The translations under genes were made by a program, and so were the position numbers. The notes beneath the pieces were generated by a model. The model did not search any database and was not told where the DNA came from. It saw only the letters and a program-made list of their open reading frames with translations. A stretch of DNA of 64,000 bases from Corynebacterium urealyticum DSM 7109 (lineage in GTDB: Bacteria > Actinomycetota > Actinomycetes > Mycobacteriales > Mycobacteriaceae). Below, piece after piece: positions 31,523 through 40,575 of this stretch; within the stretch, counting starts at the first letter, position 1; each line of letters starts with the position of its first letter. The stretch is taken from NCBI RefSeq assembly GCF_000069945.1, contig NC_010545.1, positions 1 to 64,000 on the forward strand. Direction: 5' to 3'.

Positions 31523-32902
31523 GGGTTAAGTAAAGAAAAGTGTGTCTTTTCCGGGCGTGTTGCGGTTATTTGATCCAGCCTTTTTGGATGCCGAGGTTGT
31601 GTTGGTAGCTGGTGTCGATGGCGGTGTCGTATTCTGCTGGTGCACCGATGTCATTGGTAGTGGCTGTGGTGTTGTGGGTGATCAGGTCTGTTGCTGTGGA
31701 AAGTGCGTCTTGACCCCATCGTTGGTCCCTGGCGATCTTGACCGGATCGTCAGGGACTTCTGTATGTAGATACAGCCACCAATCCATCACTGTGCGTTGA
31801 TGCGGTAGTGATAGTCCGCGGTGTCTGCGGGCTAGTTCTTTTATGGGGGCGTTGATGCCACCTTCGAGGCTGTTTGTTGTTGCTGCAAGGTTGTCGGGGT
31901 CGATGGTTGTTGGTGGGGGTTGCAGGTAGGTAAACAGCAGGTCTCTGCGGTGCAGAGATAGCAATGATTGATAGGCCGCTCGGACGCGTTGGTGGGTGTA
32001 GACCTTGGTGTAGGCGCCGGTAACGGGGTCTTTGATGGTGGTTTTCTCGTTCATCCATTCCCGGTAGGTGTGGTCGAATTCGTGCAGGTGGGCGACCCAT
32101 GTGGATGCTTGGTCAAGGTCGGTGATGCGAGTGAGTTTCAGGGCTAGGCGGTAGAGGGTTTTGCCGGCATCGGTGCGGGGGTTGCTGGTGGTGTGGCGGC
32201 GGACTGTTCGTTGGGCGTGGACGAGGCAGCGTTGGATGCGTGTTGTTGGCCAGCAGTGGTGGATGGCTGATTGGGCACCTTGTCCGCCGTCTGTGACTGC
32301 GATTAGTGGTGCGGCAATGGGGCGTAGGAGTTCGGTGTAGGCGGCGGTGGTTTCGTGTCTGGCCCAGGTCCAGTTGATGACGTGGGTTTTACTGGCTGCG
32401 ATCAGGAGGCATCCGGACTTTAGATAGGTCGCGTCGAGGAAGATTTGGTCATGGATGCGGAATGAGTCGATGGTGGGTGTGGGGATGATCCACCAGCACC
32501 ATCGGAATCGGTGGTGCATGGTTTGCCTGGTTACGCCATGGTGTGCGGCGAAGGTGGTTAGAGATTGGGTGCCGGTGGCCCATTGGATGAACAAAGCCAT
32601 GGTGGCGGTGTTTTTGTTGTGGGTTTGGATGTTGCGGGTAAAGGAGTGTCCGCAGTGGGTGCAGCGCCAACGGGTGGTTGATTTGCTGGTGGTGCCGTTT
32701 TTCTTTGTGTTGTTGCCGCATAGTGGGCAGCTGGGGCGGTTGGTGGTCATCCTTTAATCCAACCGGTGTGCGGTTAGCACAAATGTGGCCGGAGGTGCGG
32801 GATGGTGTGGGTAATAGCTTTCGGGGAGCTATTCTTTGGTGATTTGTGGTGTGTGGTCTGGGGTTATGGTGGCATGCGGACACACTTTTCTTTACTTAAC
32901 CC
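31523..32902 (-). mobile_element. IS1249-like insertion sequence, copy A
   Basis: Perfect 24-bp terminal inverted repeats at 31523-31546 and 32879-32902 (GGGTTAAGTAAAGAAAAG... outward ends) and an 8-bp target duplication GCGGTGAG at 31515-31522 and 32903-32910. It contains one transposase gene. It inserted between the 6C RNA terminator and the TauE/SafE gene. Confidence 0.93.
31566..32750 (-). CDS. IS1249-like transposase, copy A
   Basis: A 394-residue transposase with an N-terminal zinc ribbon (CPLCG near residue 8, CTHCGHSF near residue 30), a helix-turn-helix (FAAHHGVTRQTMHHRF) and a DDE catalytic region whose first acidic residues lie in DQIFLDATYL and AVTDGGQGA, with NSLEGGIN downstream. 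This matches the IS1249-type branch of IS256-related transposases. It appears intact. It is only partly similar in sequence to the copy at 42.6 kb. Confidence 0.9.
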   Translation of the reverse strand: MTTNRPSCPLCGNNTKKNGTTSKSTTRWRCTHCGHSFTRNIQTHNKNTATMALFIQWATGTQSLTTFAAHHGVTRQTMHHRFRWCWWIIPTPTIDSFRIHDQIFLDATYLKSGCLLIAASKTHVINWTWARHETTAAYTELLRPIAAPLIAVTDGGQGAQSAIHHCWPTTRIQRCLVHAQRTVRRHTTSNPRTDAGKTLYRLALKLTRITDLDQASTWVAHLHEFDHTYREWMNEKTTIKDPVTGAYTKVYTHQRVRAAYQSLLSLHRRDLLFTYLQPPPTTIDPDNLAATTNSLEGGINAPIKELARRHRGLSLPHQRTVMDWWLYLHTEVPDDPVKIARDQRWGQDALSTATDLITHNTTATTNDIGAPAEYDTAIDTSYQHNLGIQKGWIK

Positions 32903-32933
32903 GCGGTGAGCCACGCCCACAGCGCCATCTAGC

Positions 32934-33845
32934 ATGGATGGCACAAGAGTTGAGAAAACTTTCGGCACCACCCTTAAGCCAGGAAGTGAAAGATTGTCCG
33001 CTGCACTGATCACCGCCCATGTCCTTGCCATCCTCGTTGGCATCACCATTGGGCTCTTCGGCGGCGGCGGGGCAATCCTCATGGTGCCGATCCTCAGCTA
33101 TATCGCAGGCTGGCCCACCCAGGACTCCATCACCGGCTCCCTGTTCATCGTCGGGCTCACCAGCCTGTTCTCAACGTTCCTGCACGCCCGGCCGACCAAG
33201 GAACAGCGGGAACGGGGACATAAAAAAGGAAACGTCCGGTGGGGGACGGGCGTCGTCTTCGGTGGGCTGGCGATGCTGGGCGCCTTCGCGGGTGGGCAAC
33301 TGACCGCCTTGCTACCCGGCATCGTCGTCATGACGATCTTCGCGATCGTGATGATCGCCTCCGGCATCGGCATGGTCCGCGGCAGGAAGCCATCCGCACC
33401 CGCGCCGCCGAGCGCCACGGACGGGAAAGCGACCCCAAGCAGCGTAGGAACCGCAGCGAGCCTGCCACTAACCCGGGCGCAGAAGGTGAAGATCGTCCTC
33501 GCCGCCCTCGGCATCGGCGTGATCTCCGGGCTGGTCGGAGCGGGCGGCGGCTTCCTCGTCGTCCCGGCACTCGCCTTGCTCGTGGGCTTTACGATGCCTG
33601 CCGCGGTGGGTACCTCGCTGTTGGTTGTGGCGATGCAGTCGGCCTCGGGGTTCCTCTCCCACATCCTTCACGTGGACGTCGACTGGCAGGCGCTCGGCAG
33701 CCTCACCGGGCTCGCGATGGCCGGTACGATCCTTGGCACGCTGCTGGGCTCCCACATCCCTGCGGCGAAGTTGAAGCGCGCCTTCGGGGTCTTTGTGCTG
33801 CTGATGGCGGCAGTGGTGCTCGCGCAGGAGTACCTGCTCGCCTAG
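32934..33845 (+). CDS. TauE/SafE family permease
   Basis: A 303-residue membrane protein with about eight helices in two halves, each with the Gly-rich family signature (VGITIGLFGGGGAILMVPIL and GVISGLVGAGGGFLVVPAL), separated by a Lys/Ala/Pro/Ser-rich loop. Members export or import small sulfur compounds such as sulfite or sulfoacetate, or other anions. The IS1249-like element ends 31 bases before the start, so the native promoter has probably been separated from the gene, unless the element supplies one. Confidence 0.85.
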   Translation: MDGTRVEKTFGTTLKPGSERLSAALITAHVLAILVGITIGLFGGGGAILMVPILSYIAGWPTQDSITGSLFIVGLTSLFSTFLHARPTKEQRERGHKKGNVRWGTGVVFGGLAMLGAFAGGQLTALLPGIVVMTIFAIVMIASGIGMVRGRKPSAPAPPSATDGKATPSSVGTAASLPLTRAQKVKIVLAALGIGVISGLVGAGGGFLVVPALALLVGFTMPAAVGTSLLVVAMQSASGFLSHILHVDVDWQALGSLTGLAMAGTILGTLLGSHIPAAKLKRAFGVFVLLMAAVVLAQEYLLA

Positions 33846-33968
33846 GCTCACGCCTCCTGGTTGGGGCGTTTCGGGCGTTGACTAAGCTGTTTGGGGCTGC
33901 CGGCAGGCGCTGGTGAGAACCAGCCACCGGCCACCAACCCCGAGACGAGCGAAGGAGAGCCACGCGAG

Positions 33969-35336
33969 ATGACCGAACCCACTGGCGCACCCGCAGGGCG
34001 TGCACAGCGCGCCGCCCGCCCCAGCATGTTGATCGCCCTGCTGGGGATCTTCTTTGTCGGGCTGAATCTGCGCCCGGCGATCATTTCCGTGGCCTTCGTG
34101 ATCCCCGATATCCGTAGTGATCTCGCGCTCGGAGCCACCGCGGCGGGTCTGTTGACGACCGTTCCGCTGCTCGCGTTCGTCCTTCTTTCCATGCGCGCCC
34201 CAGGGTGGGGACGTCGGTTCGGGCTGGCCCGCACCATCCTGGCGGCCCTTGTGATCCTGATGGTGGGGTTCGCGATCCGCCTGGTGCCTAGCGCTACTGC
34301 GCTTTTCATCGGCATGGCCGTGGTGGGCGTGGCGATCACGATCGGCAATGTGCTGTTGCCGGCGTTTATTAAGGAGCGCTACCCGGATAAGGGCGGCATC
34401 CTCATGGGCGTGTACACCGTGAGCTTGTACGCGGGTCCGGCCTTGGCCAGTGGGCTGACGCTGCCGATCGCCCGGGCCACGGGCTCTTGGCGGATCGCGT
34501 TGCTGAGCTGGGGGATCCTCGCGGTGATTGCGCTGCCGCTGTGGCTGCCGCAGGTTGGTCGCGTGAAGCTGCGTCCGGGCACCCCGGCGGCGACGGTGCA
34601 GCTCACGGAGAATGGCGGGGCGTCCGGCGCTGCGGAGGGTGCCAGCGCAGGGGAGGAGCCTGCCGATGCCTCCAATGCAGCCTCCGGCGTGGCATCTAGT
34701 GCGAAGGCGGCCCCACCGGCGATCGCGATGAGCAGCATGCTGCGCTCCCCGTTGGCGTGGGCGGTGAGCGTGTACTTCGCGGTGCTCTCCGTGCTCTTCT
34801 ACACGGTTAACGCGTGGCTGCCGACGATGTTCCTGGAGCAGGGACGCGGGGAGAATGCGGGCGGCGAGATGCTCACCGTCGTGAACCTCGTGGCCATCCC
34901 GTGCGCCCTGGCGGTGAGCATTTTTGTGCACCGCACCCGCAGCCAGGTGTGGGCGACCTCCATCGGCTCGGTGGGCCTGGGCGTGGGCCTGGCGGGCATG
35001 TACTTCGCGCCAGCGCACCTGGGCATGGCTTTCGCGGTGCTCTTCGGTATCGGGCACGGCACTGCCACGGGTATCGCGTTCTCCCTGGCGATGCTGCGCA
35101 CCCGCACGGTGGCGGGCACGGCGGGGCTGGGCGCGCTCAGCCAGACCGCGGGCTACACCTGCTCCGCGATCGGCCCGGTTGGCGCGGGCGCGTTGCACGA
35201 CGTGCTCTCCGGCGGGGGAGTGGCCCAGCCGTGGTCCATCGTCATGGCTGGCCTGGTGGCCCTGGTGGTGCTGCAGTTCCTCGCCGGCCTGTGGGCAGGC
35301 CGCGACCGGTACCTGGAGGATGCGCTAGACAACTAG
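33969..35336 (+). CDS. CynX/NimT-family MFS transporter
   Basis: A 455-residue major facilitator with about twelve helices. The segment LLGIFFVGLNLRPAIISV in helix 1 and the later SLAMLRTRTVAGTAGLGALSQT are typical of the CynX/NimT (cyanate/nitroimidazole) group. A long Ala/Ser/Glu-rich loop separates the halves. ATG 33969 is chosen for AAGGAG at 33952-33957. It follows the TauE/SafE gene by about 120 bases on the same strand. Substrate unknown. Confidence 0.85.
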   Translation: MTEPTGAPAGRAQRAARPSMLIALLGIFFVGLNLRPAIISVAFVIPDIRSDLALGATAAGLLTTVPLLAFVLLSMRAPGWGRRFGLARTILAALVILMVGFAIRLVPSATALFIGMAVVGVAITIGNVLLPAFIKERYPDKGGILMGVYTVSLYAGPALASGLTLPIARATGSWRIALLSWGILAVIALPLWLPQVGRVKLRPGTPAATVQLTENGGASGAAEGASAGEEPADASNAASGVASSAKAAPPAIAMSSMLRSPLAWAVSVYFAVLSVLFYTVNAWLPTMFLEQGRGENAGGEMLTVVNLVAIPCALAVSIFVHRTRSQVWATSIGSVGLGVGLAGMYFAPAHLGMAFAVLFGIGHGTATGIAFSLAMLRTRTVAGTAGLGALSQTAGYTCSAIGPVGAGALHDVLSGGGVAQPWSIVMAGLVALVVLQFLAGLWAGRDRYLEDALDN

Positions 35337-35361
35337 CGCGCCGGGCAGCTGGCGCGCCGGG

Positions 35362-35793
35362 CTAGCTTTCCTTCGGCCCGAGCACTTCCTCCAGTACCTC
35401 CTGCACGACCTTCATCGCGCTCAGTGCCGCCGGTGCCCCGCAGTACCCAGCGGTGTGCAGCACGGCCTCGGTGATCTCCTCGCGGGTCAACCCATTGCGC
35501 AGGCCGCCCCGGACGTGCCCGCGCAGCTCACCGGTGGCCCGCAGTGCGACGAGCATGCCGATATTCAGCAGGCTGCGATCCCGCTTCTCCAGGCCGGGCC
35601 GGTTCCAGATGGAGCCCCAGACGGTCGCGGAGATGTGCTTCTGCAGCTCCTCGCCGTCCTTCCCCGCGTTGCGCTCCAGCGCGGCGTCCACGAAATCATC
35701 GCCCATCACCGCGCGGCGCATCTCGATGCCGGCGTCGTAAGCGGTGTCCATTGCCTCCGCCAGGGACTCGTTTTTCTTCGTCTCTTCCGTCAT
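35362..35793 (-). CDS. Carboxymuconolactone decarboxylase (CMD) family protein
   Basis: A 143-residue CMD protein of the PcaC-like type: DPxxx-like helix MGDDFVDAALERNAG, then WGSIWNRPGLEKRDRSLLNIGMLVAL and HVRGGLRNGLTREEITEAVLHTAGYCGAPAA. The two-Cys peroxidase motif CxxC of AhpD is absent, which favours a decarboxylase-like or uncharacterised role. ATG 35793 is preceded by GGAAGGCGAG; an upstream extension is possible but improbable. No aromatic-degradation genes are adjacent. Confidence 0.85.
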   Translation of the reverse strand: MTEETKKNESLAEAMDTAYDAGIEMRRAVMGDDFVDAALERNAGKDGEELQKHISATVWGSIWNRPGLEKRDRSLLNIGMLVALRATGELRGHVRGGLRNGLTREEITEAVLHTAGYCGAPAALSAMKVVQEVLEEVLGPKES

Positions 35794-35830
35794 GCTCTCG
35801 CCTTCCGTGTGGTGTTGTGGTTGTGGTGCT

Positions 35831-35902
35831 GTGGTTTTTAGCGACGCCGCCCGCCTCAAGCAGGCGCTAACCCCAGCTTAGAACCCGGTGCAGACACTCC
35901 CC
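35831..35902. repeat. Direct repeat flanking the ars module, left copy
   Basis: About 72 bp that recur with some differences at 37969-38041. The best-matched 44-bp part (from GCAGGCGCT through CCCAGCTTAGAA to CAGACAC) differs at only a few positions. The module arsR-acr3-arsC lies exactly between the two copies. Confidence 0.6.
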
Positions 35903-35977
35903 GCGCAACGGCACGATGATCGTCTCGACGTGCTTGGTGATCACCTGCGTGATCGTGTCCTGCTCGTCGGTGACGGG

Positions 35978-36325
35978 TCAGTCCATCTGCAGAACGGTGC
36001 GCAGCTCTGCGAACAGTTCCGGGCGGACCTGGTGGGTGACCGTCCGACCAACTCGCACCTTCTCTAGCAAGCCGGCTTCAGTCAATCGTTTGAGGTGGTG
36101 AGACACAGTTGGCTGACTCAGCCCAGACCTCTCTGTTAGTTCCCCGACACTGACCGGTCCACACCCCTCGGCCGCCAACCTCGACAGCAGCCGCAGGCGG
36201 GCAGGGTCGGCCAGCACCTTGAACAAGGTGGCATAACGCTCGGCCTGTTGCTCGGTCAGGGGGCCAGAACCGAGTGAGCAACAGGAGGCAAGATCAGTGA
36301 GTGGAAGGATCTGCGGGAGGGTCAT
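35978..36325 (-). CDS. arsR: Arsenic-responsive ArsR repressor
   Basis: A 115-residue winged-helix repressor. With ATG 36325 as start, the cysteines fall at positions 15, 16 and 55, the same arrangement as the As(III)-binding triad of Corynebacterium glutamicum ArsR; this supports that start over the extended frame. The helix-turn-helix is SVGELTERSGLSQPTVSHHLKRL. It is divergent from acr3, with matching inverted operators between them, so As(III) binding should release both promoters. Confidence 0.92.
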   Translation of the reverse strand: MTLPQILPLTDLASCCSLGSGPLTEQQAERYATLFKVLADPARLRLLSRLAAEGCGPVSVGELTERSGLSQPTVSHHLKRLTEAGLLEKVRVGRTVTHQVRPELFAELRTVLQMD

Positions 36326-36337
36326 AATAGCCATCCT

Positions 36338-36391
36338 ATATTGACGGTCATCTATATGAAGATTACTTTTAGTATCGATGACCATCAATAT
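36338..36391. promoter_or_regulatory. ArsR operators between arsR and acr3
   Basis: ATATTGACGGTCATC at 36338-36352 and GATGACCATCAATAT at 36377-36391 form an inverted pair matching at 14 of 15 positions, 24 bases apart, one near each divergent start. Confidence 0.7.
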
Positions 36392-36405
36392 GTAAAAGGG
36401 GTCGT

Positions 36406-37524
36406 ATGACTGTTTCCCATCGCCCGCGCATGTCCTTTTTAGACCGCTTCCTGCCGGTGTGGATCCTTCTGGCCATGGCTGTTGGGCTACTCCTGGGCCG
36501 GACGTTCCCCGGTATTAGTGACGCTCTGGGCGCCCTGGAGGTCGGCGGGATATCCCTGCCGATCGCCCTTGGTTTGCTGGTGATGATGTACCCGCCGCTA
36601 GCGAAAGTCCGTTACGACAAGACCCGGGAGATCGTCGCCGATAAACGCCTGATGGGCGTTTCCCTCGTCCTTAATTGGCTGGTCGGGCCAGCTTTCATGT
36701 TTACTCTGGCCTGGATTTTCCTGCCGGATCAGCCGGAGTTGCGCACGGGGCTGATCATTGTCGGCCTGGCTCGGTGCATCGCGATGGTGCTCGTCTGGTC
36801 GGACCTGTCGTGTGGTGATCGGGAGGCCACGGCCGTGCTGGTGGCCATCAACTCGGTGTTCCAGGTTATTATGTTCAGCGTTCTTGGTTGGTTCTACCTC
36901 CAGATCCTGCCCTCCTGGCTGGGGCTGGCGACCACCTCGGCTGAGTTTTCCTTCTGGTCCATCGCCACCTCCGTGCTCGTCTTCCTCGGCATCCCGCTGT
37001 TGGCCGGAGTGCTCTCTCGACTCATCGGTGAGAAGACCAAGGGGCGTGCCTGGTACGAGGACACCTTCTTGCCTGCAATATCCCCGCTGGCGTTGCTCGG
37101 GCTGCTGTATACCATCGTTCTCCTGTTTTCCCTGCAAGGCGAGCAAATCACCTCCCAACCGTGGACCGTGGCTCGTCTAGCGGTGCCACTGCTGATCTAC
37201 TTCGTGGGCATGTTCGCCCTCGCGCTGGCTGTCACGAAGATGTCGGGGATGAACTACGCGCAGTCGGCGTCGGTGTCGTTCACGGCCGCAGGAAATAACT
37301 TCGAGCTGGCCATCGCCGTGGCCGTCGGTACCTTCGGGGCGAACTCCGCACAGGCGCTGGCCGGCACCATCGGGCCGCTGATCGAGGTCCCGGTGCTCGT
37401 CGGCCTGGTCTACGTCATGCTGTGGTTGGGGCCGAAACTCTTCCCCCAGGATCCGACTCTGCCCGCATCCCCCACATCGTCTTCACAGACTGCTGTATCC
37501 GAGAAGGAGAATGCCATCTCATGA
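36406..37524 (+). CDS. acr3: Acr3-family arsenite efflux permease
   Basis: A 372-residue, ten-helix permease that exports As(III). Conserved residues are the catalytic Cys in helix 4 ([16 protein letters not shown]) and Glu in helix 9 ([15 protein letters not shown]). The last 30 residues are a hydrophilic Ser/Thr-rich tail. It begins behind the ArsR operators and its stop overlaps the arsC start (ATGA at 37521-37524), so the two are translationally coupled. Confidence 0.94.
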   Translation: MTVSHRPRMSFLDRFLPVWILLAMAVGLLLGRTFPGISDALGALEVGGISLPIALGLLVMMYPPLAKVRYDKTREIVADKRLMGVSLVLNWLVGPAFMFTLAWIFLPDQPELRTGLIIVGLARCIAMVLVWSDLSCGDREATAVLVAINSVFQVIMFSVLGWFYLQILPSWLGLATTSAEFSFWSIATSVLVFLGIPLLAGVLSRLIGEKTKGRAWYEDTFLPAISPLALLGLLYTIVLLFSLQGEQITSQPWTVARLAVPLLIYFVGMFALALAVTKMSGMNYAQSASVSFTAAGNNFELAIAVAVGTFGANSAQALAGTIGPLIEVPVLVGLVYVMLWLGPKLFPQDPTLPASPTSSSQTAVSEKENAIS

Positions 37525-37940
37525 GTACCCGTCCGAGAGTTCTGTTTGTCTGCGTCAGCAACGGCGGCAAGTCCCAGATGGCCGCAGCCCTGGCCGCTCA
37601 GCACGCTGGCGACCGGGTCGAGATCCACTCTGCCGGCACGACACCGGGCACAGAACTCAACGCCCAGTCCGTGGAGGCGATTAGTGAGATCGGGGCCGAC
37701 ATGTCCGGCGGAACCCCGAAGGGGATCGACCCGCAGCTACTGCGGGAGGTCGACCGCACCGTCATTCTCGGCGAGGATGCCCAGTTGGAGCTACCTGAGG
37801 ATGCTCACGGTACGTGCGAGCGGTGGGGGATCGACGAGCCGTCCCAGCGGGGCATCGAGGGCATCGAGCGGATGCGCCTGATCCGCGATGATATCGACGC
37901 TCGGGTACGCAAGCTTCTCGATGAGTTGCTCGAGAATTAA
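37521..37940 (+). CDS. arsC: Arsenate reductase, low-molecular-weight phosphatase type
   Basis: A 139-residue reductase with the P-loop [13 protein letters not shown] near residue 10, whose first Cys is the nucleophile, and a second conserved Cys in HGTCERWGI. The family converts arsenate to arsenite, using mycothiol/mycoredoxin or thioredoxin in actinobacteria; the exact redox partner cannot be told here. GAAGGAGA at 37503-37510 supports ATG 37521. Together with acr3 it forms the detoxification pathway: reduce, then export. Confidence 0.9.
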   Translation: MSTRPRVLFVCVSNGGKSQMAAALAAQHAGDRVEIHSAGTTPGTELNAQSVEAISEIGADMSGGTPKGIDPQLLREVDRTVILGEDAQLELPEDAHGTCERWGIDEPSQRGIEGIERMRLIRDDIDARVRKLLDELLEN

Positions 37941-37968
37941 CTGCCCACCTCATAGCGGTTGAGATGCC

Positions 37969-38041
37969 GTGGTTTTTTAATGACGTCAGCCGGCCCAGGC
38001 AGGCGCTGAGCCCAGCTTAGAATCCGGTGCAGACACGCCCC
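37969..38041. repeat. Direct repeat flanking the ars module, right copy
   Basis: Counterpart of 35831-35902, in the same orientation. The remaining bases up to the R-M start at 38148 show nothing else recognisable. Confidence 0.6.
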
Positions 38042-40073
38042 GGACGGGCGCAGGACATCGTGCGGGCCAGCGCCGGGAGAGTGTGTCGTTGGTGCAGGAC
38101 TGTTCGAATAGGCGGCCCGTGTCTGGTGCGTTGTCTATGGTGAGAGCGTGACTTCTCCAACTGCACTTCGCCTGGACCGGGCGACCATGCGTCAGAACCT
38201 CGACCGCTTCAAGCTGCGATGGCGGGAACGCCTCGACGGCTGGGGCAACGACGACGAGGGCGGACTTGAGCGCAAGTACGCGCAGAGCTACTGGACCGAG
38301 CTTTTCGAATGCTTCGGCGTGACCGCCTCCCGCATGGACCTGTTCGAGCAGGACGCCCGGCGAGCGAGCACCGGCAAGGCCGGCTATATTGACCTGTTTT
38401 GGCCGGGTGTGGTGATCGGGGAGGCGAAGAAGCCGGGGGTCGATCTCCAGGTCGCGGTGGATCAGGCACGCGACTACCTGCTCGGCGGCACGATTACGCC
38501 GTCCGAGCAGCCCCGTTACATCCTCGCCAGCGACTTCGAGCGCCACCGTTTGGTGCGGCTCGGCTCGGCAGAGCAGCGCTTCGACATTGAGTTCCCGCTC
38601 GCGGAGGTCACCGAGCACGTCGATGAGCTGAAGTTCCTCGCCGGTTACGAGGAGACCCTCACGCGGGAGGAGCAGCAGGAGGCCTCGATCCAGGCATCAC
38701 GCCTGATGGCCGACCTGTTCACCGCAATGGTCGGCGACGAGGTCGACGAGGAAGTCGGCGATGAGGCCCCGACCAACCCTGAGGACGAAGACGCCGCCGT
38801 CCAGGTGACGTCGATGTATCTGACCCGTCTGCTGTTCCTGCTGTTCGCCGAGGACTCCGGGGTCATTGAGCAGGATCTCTTCTATCGCTTCGTTCTGGAG
38901 CACACCACCAGCGAGAACTTGGGAAGCCAGCTTGGTGCGTTGTTTGAGGTGCTGAATACCCCGGAGGCTCAGCGCCGCCGGGTGCCGGATTCCATGGCGC
39001 GTTTTCCGTACATCAACGGGGCGATCTTCGCGGAGACGATGCCCACGCAGTTCTTCACCCCCGAGATGCGCGATGCGCTGCTGAATGCGTGCCGGTTCCG
39101 GTGGACGAACATCAGCCCTGCCTTGTTCGGGTCGATGTTCCAGCTGGTGAAGTCGAAGGAGGCTCGCCGGGATGACGGTGAGCACTACACCTCCGAGAAG
39201 AACATCCTGAAGACCATTGGTCCGCTGTTTTTGGACGAGCTGCGCGCTGAAGCCGACCGGCTGATCGCGGCGAAGTCCACGCCGGTGGCGAAGTTGCGGG
39301 CGTTCCGCGACAGTTTAGCCGACATGGTGTTCTGCGACCCGGCCTGCGGTAGTGGCAACTTCCTCATCGTGGCTTATCGCGAGCTGCGCAAGATCGAGAC
39401 GGACGTGATTGTCGCCATCCGTGAGCGCGAGGGCACGACGGATCTGGCGCTCGATATTTCTTGGGAGCAGAAGCTATCCATCGGGCAGTTCTATGGCATT
39501 GAGTTGAACTGGTGGCCGGCCCGTATTGCGGAGACCGCGATGTTCCTGGTTGATCACCAGGCCAACCGGGAGCTGGCCGACCGGGTGGGGCTGGCACCGG
39601 ATCGCCTGCCGATCTCGATTACAGCGCACATTGAGCATGCGAACGCACTGGCCGTGGACTGGCTGGAGATCCTCCCCGAGGCCGCCGGGATGACCTATAT
39701 CTTCGGCAACCCACCGTTTATCGGCCAGTACACGAAGACCAGCGAGCAGACCGAGGACATGCGCCGTGTGTGGGGCAATGACTACGACGGCTACTTGGAC
39801 TACGTCACCGGCTGGCACGCCCAGGCCAAAAACTTGCTGGCCGAGCGCCGGGGCGAATTCGCCTATGTGACCACGAACTCGATCACCCAGGGTCAGCCGG
39901 TACCCGCGCTGTTTGGCCCACTGCAGCGCGAGGGTTGGCGGATCAAGTTCGCTCACCGCACCTTCGCCTGGGACTCCGAAGCCCCAGGCAAGGCGGCCGT
40001 GCACTGTGTGATCGTTGGATTCACCAAGAACCGCGCCGTTAAGCAGCGGCTGTGGGACTACCCTGAAATCCGC

Positions 40074-40085
40074 GGGGGGGGGGGG
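40074..40085 (+). repeat. G12 homopolymer, candidate phase-variation tract
   Basis: Twelve consecutive G between the methyltransferase and recognition domains of the R-M gene. It encodes only Gly, so length changes in steps of three are tolerated while other steps shift the frame. Current state: off. Confidence 0.8.
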
Positions 40086-40575
40086 TAGAGCAAAGAATCG
40101 AGAAGGGGATCAATGCCTACCTCATCGATGGTGCAAATGTGCTCGTGAAGAAGCGATCGAAACCACTTGCCGATATTCCACCTGCTCGGTTTGGCACCAA
40201 GCCAGCGGATGGTGGAAATCTCATCGTGGAAGTCGATGAATACGCAGAGGTAGCAGCCGATCCGGTCGCAGCGAAATACCTGCGCCCTTTTCGTGGTTCG
40301 AGAGAACTTGTGCGAGGTCTTGACCGCTGGTGTCTCTGGATGGGTGACGAAGATTTTGACCCCTCTGATATCACTAGGTCACATGTCTTGAAGCAACGCG
40401 TCACCGACTGCAAGAGGTTTCGCGAGCAAAGTTCTCCTAGCGGTGACGCTTTCAAACTAAAAGGCATCCCACATCTCATGCGGTCCAACAAAGACCGTCC
40501 GGTAGTAGATCACTTGCTGATCCCCTCAGTAGTAAGCGAAACTCGTCCGTACTTCACTGCACAGCAGGTCACCGG

